A stretch of 43,350 bases of DNA from NCBI GenBank assembly GCA_902778275.1, contig CACYXE010000025.1, forward strand, positions 1-43,350, read 5' to 3'. The notes under the pieces were generated by a model. The model searched no databases, was not told the DNA's origin, and saw nothing but the letters and a program-made list of their open reading frames with translations. Positions within the stretch are counted from its first letter, which is position 1. Every line of letters starts with the position of its first letter. This stretch comes from Oscillospiraceae bacterium. Lineage in GTDB: Bacteria > Bacillota > Clostridia > Oscillospirales > Oscillospiraceae. Both the position numbers and the translations under genes were made by a program. Below, piece by piece: positions 40,644 through 43,350 of this stretch.

Positions 40644-41372
40644 TCAGCCCAGCCGGGCCAGGACCTCATCATGGGCGGCCCGCTCCGCCGTGTCGTCCAG
40701 GGGCGCCAGCTCAGCGGTGCCGTATTTTCGCTCCAGAGCGGTCAACAGGATGTGGTCGCAAAACGCCGGATTTTTGGGCAGCAGGGGACCGTGACTGTAA
40801 GTACCGAATACGTTTTTATACCGGGCGCCCTCGCTGCCGTCCTCGCCGTTGTTGCCATAGCCGCTGAGCACCTTGCCCAGGGGCTGTACGCCGCTGCCCA
40901 GCCAGGTCTTGCCGCTGTGGTTTTCAAAGCCCACGACCACACTGCCGCCGGATTCCTCGCCGCACCGGAAGCTGTAGTTGCCGATCATGCGGACTTTGGA
41001 GCCCACCGTATACAGATCCAGCGCGCCGATGAAATCACAGCGCTGGCCGTCATAGGTCTCATAGTAGCTGCCCAGCATCTGATAGCCGCCGCAGATGGTC
41101 AGAAAGGGCAGGCCGTCCTCCACCGCCGCTCGGATCTCCCGGTCTTTGCCCCGGTGCAGATCCTCCAGCAGCACCTGCTGCTCAAAGTCCTGCCCGCCGC
41201 CGATGAAAACCAGGTCGTAACCGCTGAGGCTCGCCGGGGAGCCGATGGGCATGCGGGTGACCTCCGCGCCGATGCCGCGCCATTGGAGGCGCCGGGTGAG
41301 GCAGCGGATGTTGCCGCCGTCGCCGTAGAGATTCAGCACATCCGGGTACATATGACAGATCTTCAGTTCCAT
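40644..41372 (-). CDS. gatD: Lipid II isoglutaminyl synthase, glutamine amidotransferase subunit
   Basis: The 242-residue protein belongs to the CobB/CobQ-like glutamine amidotransferases. It shows MYPDVLNLYGDGGN at the start, FIGGGQDFEQQ, the nucleophile in LTICGGYQMLG (Cys94) and His194 in GTYSHGPLL. GatD frees ammonia from glutamine for MurT, which amidates the D-Glu of lipid II. Its partner murT is encoded just upstream on the same strand, but 156 bases separate the genes, whereas they usually touch or overlap. AAGGA precedes the ATG. Confidence 0.93.
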   Translation of the reverse strand: MELKICHMYPDVLNLYGDGGNIRCLTRRLQWRGIGAEVTRMPIGSPASLSGYDLVFIGGGQDFEQQVLLEDLHRGKDREIRAAVEDGLPFLTICGGYQMLGSYYETYDGQRCDFIGALDLYTVGSKVRMIGNYSFRCGEESGGSVVVGFENHSGKTWLGSGVQPLGKVLSGYGNNGEDGSEGARYKNVFGTYSHGPLLPKNPAFCDHILLTALERKYGTAELAPLDDTAERAAHDEVLARLG

Positions 41373-41408
41373 GGTTATTGTCCTTTCAAATCACAATTCC
41401 TCTTATTT

Positions 41409-41502
41409 CGCCATCAAAGCCCAAGGAAATGGGTTTGATGGCGGAAGGAAGAAGGAAGGAGCGGATATGGAGTTTTCGCGGTCATTTCGAAAACCGCGGA
41501 AA
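41409..41502 (-). promoter_or_regulatory. Two stem-loops in the murT-gatD gap
   Basis: One stem pairs 41409-41423 with 41430-41443 (14 bp with one bulge). The other pairs 41477-41482 with 41493-41498, extendable past a bulged G to about 41502. A purine-rich stretch of GGAAGGAAG type lies between them. Neither stem has a T-tract on the minus strand, so they look like RNA-stability or translation-control elements, or remains of a small repeat, not like terminators. Confidence 0.45.
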
Positions 41503-41528
41503 CGGAATGGAGCGAGTTTCTTCTGACG

Positions 41529-42899
41529 TCATTCCCAAAACTCTGCGCCGCCGCAGTGGCGGATCACCACCTGCCGCAGGTCCAGCATGGCCGTATAGGT
41601 GGGCATGATAAAGATGGGCTTGTCCGTTTTTTCCAGCTTATCCACCAGTGCCTCATAGTCCCGTTCCTCCTGGATGAAAGCATCGGAGATCCCGGCGTAT
41701 TTGATGCGCACGCGCATATCGCCGGCCCGGTCGCCGGAGACGATCACCTGCTCCAGCCGTCCGGTCATCCCCGCCAGCGCCTCAAAATCTGCGTCCCAGA
41801 TCCAGGATACGTCGGTTCCGTCGGCGGGCCGGTCGTTGAGGCAGACCACCAGGATAAACTTTTCCTTGATGTTCTGCAAAAACTCCAGGACCTGATTACA
41901 GCCTGCGGGGTTTTTCACCAGCATGATCCGGGCGCCGCCGCCCAGGTCGAACTTCTCCATGCGGCCGAAGCCGCACTGGAAACGCCCAAGGGCCGAGATG
42001 GCCACCGGCAGGTCCACTCCCATTTCCACTGCGGCGGCCAGAGCGCCGGCGGCATTGTAGACATTGTACAGAGCCGGCAGATTGACCTCCACCAGCTGTT
42101 TCGTGCCGCGGATATCCATGACCAGCGAGCTGCCGTCGGCCCGCTGCTCCACCACGTCGGTGACGGCGTAGTCCGCTTCATGCCGTGCGTAGCCGCAATG
42201 GGGGCAGCGGAAGCCGCCCAGATGGCCGTAGCTGATATAGTCGTATTCATATTCGGTCTTGCAGCGGATGCAGTGGGTGGCGTCGGACAGCTCCGGCTTC
42301 TCCCGGGAGGGGACGGCGCCCTTGTCGATGCCGAAGAACACGCAGCGGTTGGGCAGGTCTTCCGCCAGAGAGGAGGTCAGAGAGCAGTCCGCGTTCAGAC
42401 ACAGCAGCGCCCCCGGCGCGCCCTGAACGGCCACACGGATGTTTTCCAGCGTATGGGTGACCTCCCCGTAGCGGTCCAGCTGATCCCGGAACAGATTGGT
42501 CACCACGATGACCCGGGGCTTGAGCTGCCCGAACACCGTGCGGGCCGCGGCCTCGTCGCATTCGATGACCGCGTATTCCTTCTTCATCCTTCCGCCCGGC
42601 GTGCAGTTCATTACGAATTCCGTGGTGATGCCGCTGATCAGATTGGCGCCGGAGCGGTTGGCAAAATAGCTGAGTCCCTGCTCGGCAAAAGCCTCCTCGA
42701 TCATGCGGGAGCTGGTGGTCTTGCCGTTGGTGCCGGTGATGGCCACGGACCTCACGTCCCGGGCCAGGATCGCCAGCAGATCCGGGCAGACACGCAGGGC
42801 ATAGCGGCCGGGCATGGCCGTGCCGCCCCGATGGACCAGACGGGAAAACAGGCGCAGGGCCTTGCACAGCAGGATGGCCAGAACAGCGCGAAACGTCAT
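41529..42899 (-). CDS. murT: Lipid II isoglutaminyl synthase, Mur ligase-like subunit
   Basis: The 456-residue product is a Mur-ligase-like ATPase with P-loop GTNGKTT (56-62), FVMNCTPGGRMKKEYAVIECDEA, and NLFRDQLDRYGE. It differs from true Mur ligases by a Cys4 zinc ribbon in the middle domain (CIRC and CPHC, about residues 206-232) and by the MurT-type C-terminal domain starting near MLVKNPAGCNQVLEFL. With GatD it converts the D-iGlu of lipid II to D-iGln in the cytoplasm. AAGGAG lies before the ATG at 42899. Confidence 0.94.
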   Translation of the reverse strand: MTFRAVLAILLCKALRLFSRLVHRGGTAMPGRYALRVCPDLLAILARDVRSVAITGTNGKTTSSRMIEEAFAEQGLSYFANRSGANLISGITTEFVMNCTPGGRMKKEYAVIECDEAAARTVFGQLKPRVIVVTNLFRDQLDRYGEVTHTLENIRVAVQGAPGALLCLNADCSLTSSLAEDLPNRCVFFGIDKGAVPSREKPELSDATHCIRCKTEYEYDYISYGHLGGFRCPHCGYARHEADYAVTDVVEQRADGSSLVMDIRGTKQLVEVNLPALYNVYNAAGALAAAVEMGVDLPVAISALGRFQCGFGRMEKFDLGGGARIMLVKNPAGCNQVLEFLQNIKEKFILVVCLNDRPADGTDVSWIWDADFEALAGMTGRLEQVIVSGDRAGDMRVRIKYAGISDAFIQEERDYEALVDKLEKTDKPIFIMPTYTAMLDLRQVVIRHCGGAEFWE

Positions 42900-42968
42900 G
42901 GGAATACTCCTTTGCTCAGCTTCCCTATTCCTATGCGGAGCCGGAAGCGGATATGTACATCATGTGGT

Positions 42969-42997
42969 ATTATAGCAGAAGCGGACCGCGCAGGCAA
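42969..42997 (-). promoter_or_regulatory. Sigma-A promoter of murT-gatD
   Basis: On the minus strand TTGCCT (42997-42992), 17-base spacer, perfect TATAAT (42974-42969) with TGC before it (extended -10). It lies about 70 bases before the murT ATG. Confidence 0.7.
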
Positions 42998-43097
42998 GGA
43001 GAAGAACGCATAAAAAACACCCCGCCGAATGGGCTGTGAAAACACCGGCCGGGGCTGTTTTCCGGAGAAAATCTTTAAATTTATTTCACAAAAATTC

Positions 43098-43126
43098 TTG
43101 ACTTAAATTGTGTATTATGCTACAAT
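43098..43126 (+). promoter_or_regulatory. Strong promoter of the rpsL operon
   Basis: TTGACT (43098-43103), 17-base spacer, TACAAT (43121-43126) with TGC before it (extended -10). Transcription would start near 43133, leaving a leader of about 113 bases before rpsL. Confidence 0.78.
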
Positions 43127-43130
43127 TCAC

Positions 43131-43211
43131 ATTTGCGTGGGTCTGGTGCGCCCTTTTTGTGCCCACACCCCGCAAATATGGCAAAAAGCCCGGAATTCCG
43201 CGGTTTTTTTG
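43131..43211 (+). promoter_or_regulatory. Structured 5' leader of rpsL
   Basis: The expected 5' end of the RNA pairs ATTTGCG (43131-43137) with CGCAAAT (43171-43177), extended inside by TGGG with CCCA. It is followed by a short GC-rich element (CGGAATTCCG) and a run of seven T at 43204-43210. This looks like a 5' stem-loop plus a weak attenuator; no known ribosomal-protein binding motif was recognised. Confidence 0.4.
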
Positions 43212-43245
43212 ACTACCATTTATCATTGAAGAAAGGAGGAAAACA

Positions 43246-43350
43246 ATGCCCACTTTTAACCAGCTGGTGAGAAAAGGCAGAGAGAAGGTCACCTACAAGT
43301 CCACTTCCCCCGCCATGCAGAAGGGTCTGAACACCCTGAAGAACAAGGAG
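43246..43350 (+). CDS. rpsL: 30S ribosomal protein S12, N-terminal fragment
   Basis: The ATG at 43246 lies six bases after AAGGAGGA. The 35 codons in the window start [15 protein letters not shown] and include [10 protein letters not shown], the S12 N-terminus that threads into the 30S subunit. The rest runs beyond the window, where rpsG, fusA and tuf would be expected. S12 usually has Ile rather than Phe at position 4, which is a minor change. Confidence 0.93.
   Translation, partial: MPTFNQLVRKGREKVTYKSTSPAMQKGLNTLKNKE

Noticed and set aside
41556-43013. Plus-strand open frame of 485 codons opposite murT
   Set aside because: It is a shadow of murT and also covers the murT promoter.
1-43350. 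CRISPR arrays, insertion sequences, prophage, tRNA or rRNA genes
   Set aside because: No regularly spaced repeats, transposase or integrase motifs, or cloverleaf/rRNA segments were noticed while reading both strands.

Overview
The window reads as chromosomal DNA of a GC-rich, anaerobic, endospore-forming member of the Clostridia, probably Oscillospiraceae (Oscillibacter/Flavonifractor-like); this placement is an inference. It rests on pro-sigma-E with its SpoIIGA protease, a Gram-positive PolC, a tryptophan T-box leader, MurT/GatD for lipid II amidation, an NfnAB electron-bifurcating transhydrogenase, a plant/clostridial-type acyl-ACP thioesterase, and the firmicute order pyrH-frr-uppS-dxr-rseP-ispG-polC. 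No rRNA, tRNA, insertion sequence, prophage or CRISPR array was seen. Coding density is high, and many long antisense open frames are artefacts of GC-rich codon use.

Layout. 1-4222: end of carA overlapping carB, whose frame runs on into a complete DapF-like domain. 4277-7919: a sugar isomerase-like TIM-barrel protein diverging from a four-carbon acid sugar kinase, then a MATE exporter. 7954-9503 (minus): spoIIGA-sigE, behind a promoter that looks Spo0A-dependent. 9635-15563: an EamA transporter, then pyrH, frr, uppS, an AlkD-like repair gene in the place where cdsA usually lies, dxr and rseP. 15598-18937: a Trp T-box (specifier UGG), a tiny ORF with closely spaced Trp codons, and a three-gene ABC importer of TrpXYZ type. 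19072-24134: ispG and polC. 24160-26542: a CotH-kinase/lamin-tail lipoprotein split by a frameshift. 26670-28280: a beta-CASP metallo-beta-lactamase ribonuclease-like protein. 28376-32195: a surface-facing trio made of a transmembrane pseudokinase with an external C-type-lectin domain, a membrane-anchored beta-lactamase-fold hydrolase, and a lipoprotein that looks like a circularly permuted amino-acid-binding protein. 32443-34765: a GT-C glycosyltransferase and an acyl-ACP thioesterase. 34816-37392: a PutP-type sodium symporter diverging from a LysR regulator. 37556-39818: nfnAB. 39867-42899 (minus): a SleB-like lipoprotein hydrolase, gatD and murT. 43246 to the end: start of rpsL.

The genes mostly serve nucleotide, isoprenoid and cell-envelope synthesis (carAB, pyrH, uppS, dxr, ispG, murT/gatD, dapF-like), replication and translation (polC, frr, rpsL) and sporulation (spoIIGA, sigE). 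The least ordinary parts are the CarB-DapF fusion lacking one catalytic Cys, the stacked T-box plus Trp-codon leader ORF, and the 28376-32195 trio. Functions below come from reading the translated sequence by eye; no database search was possible.
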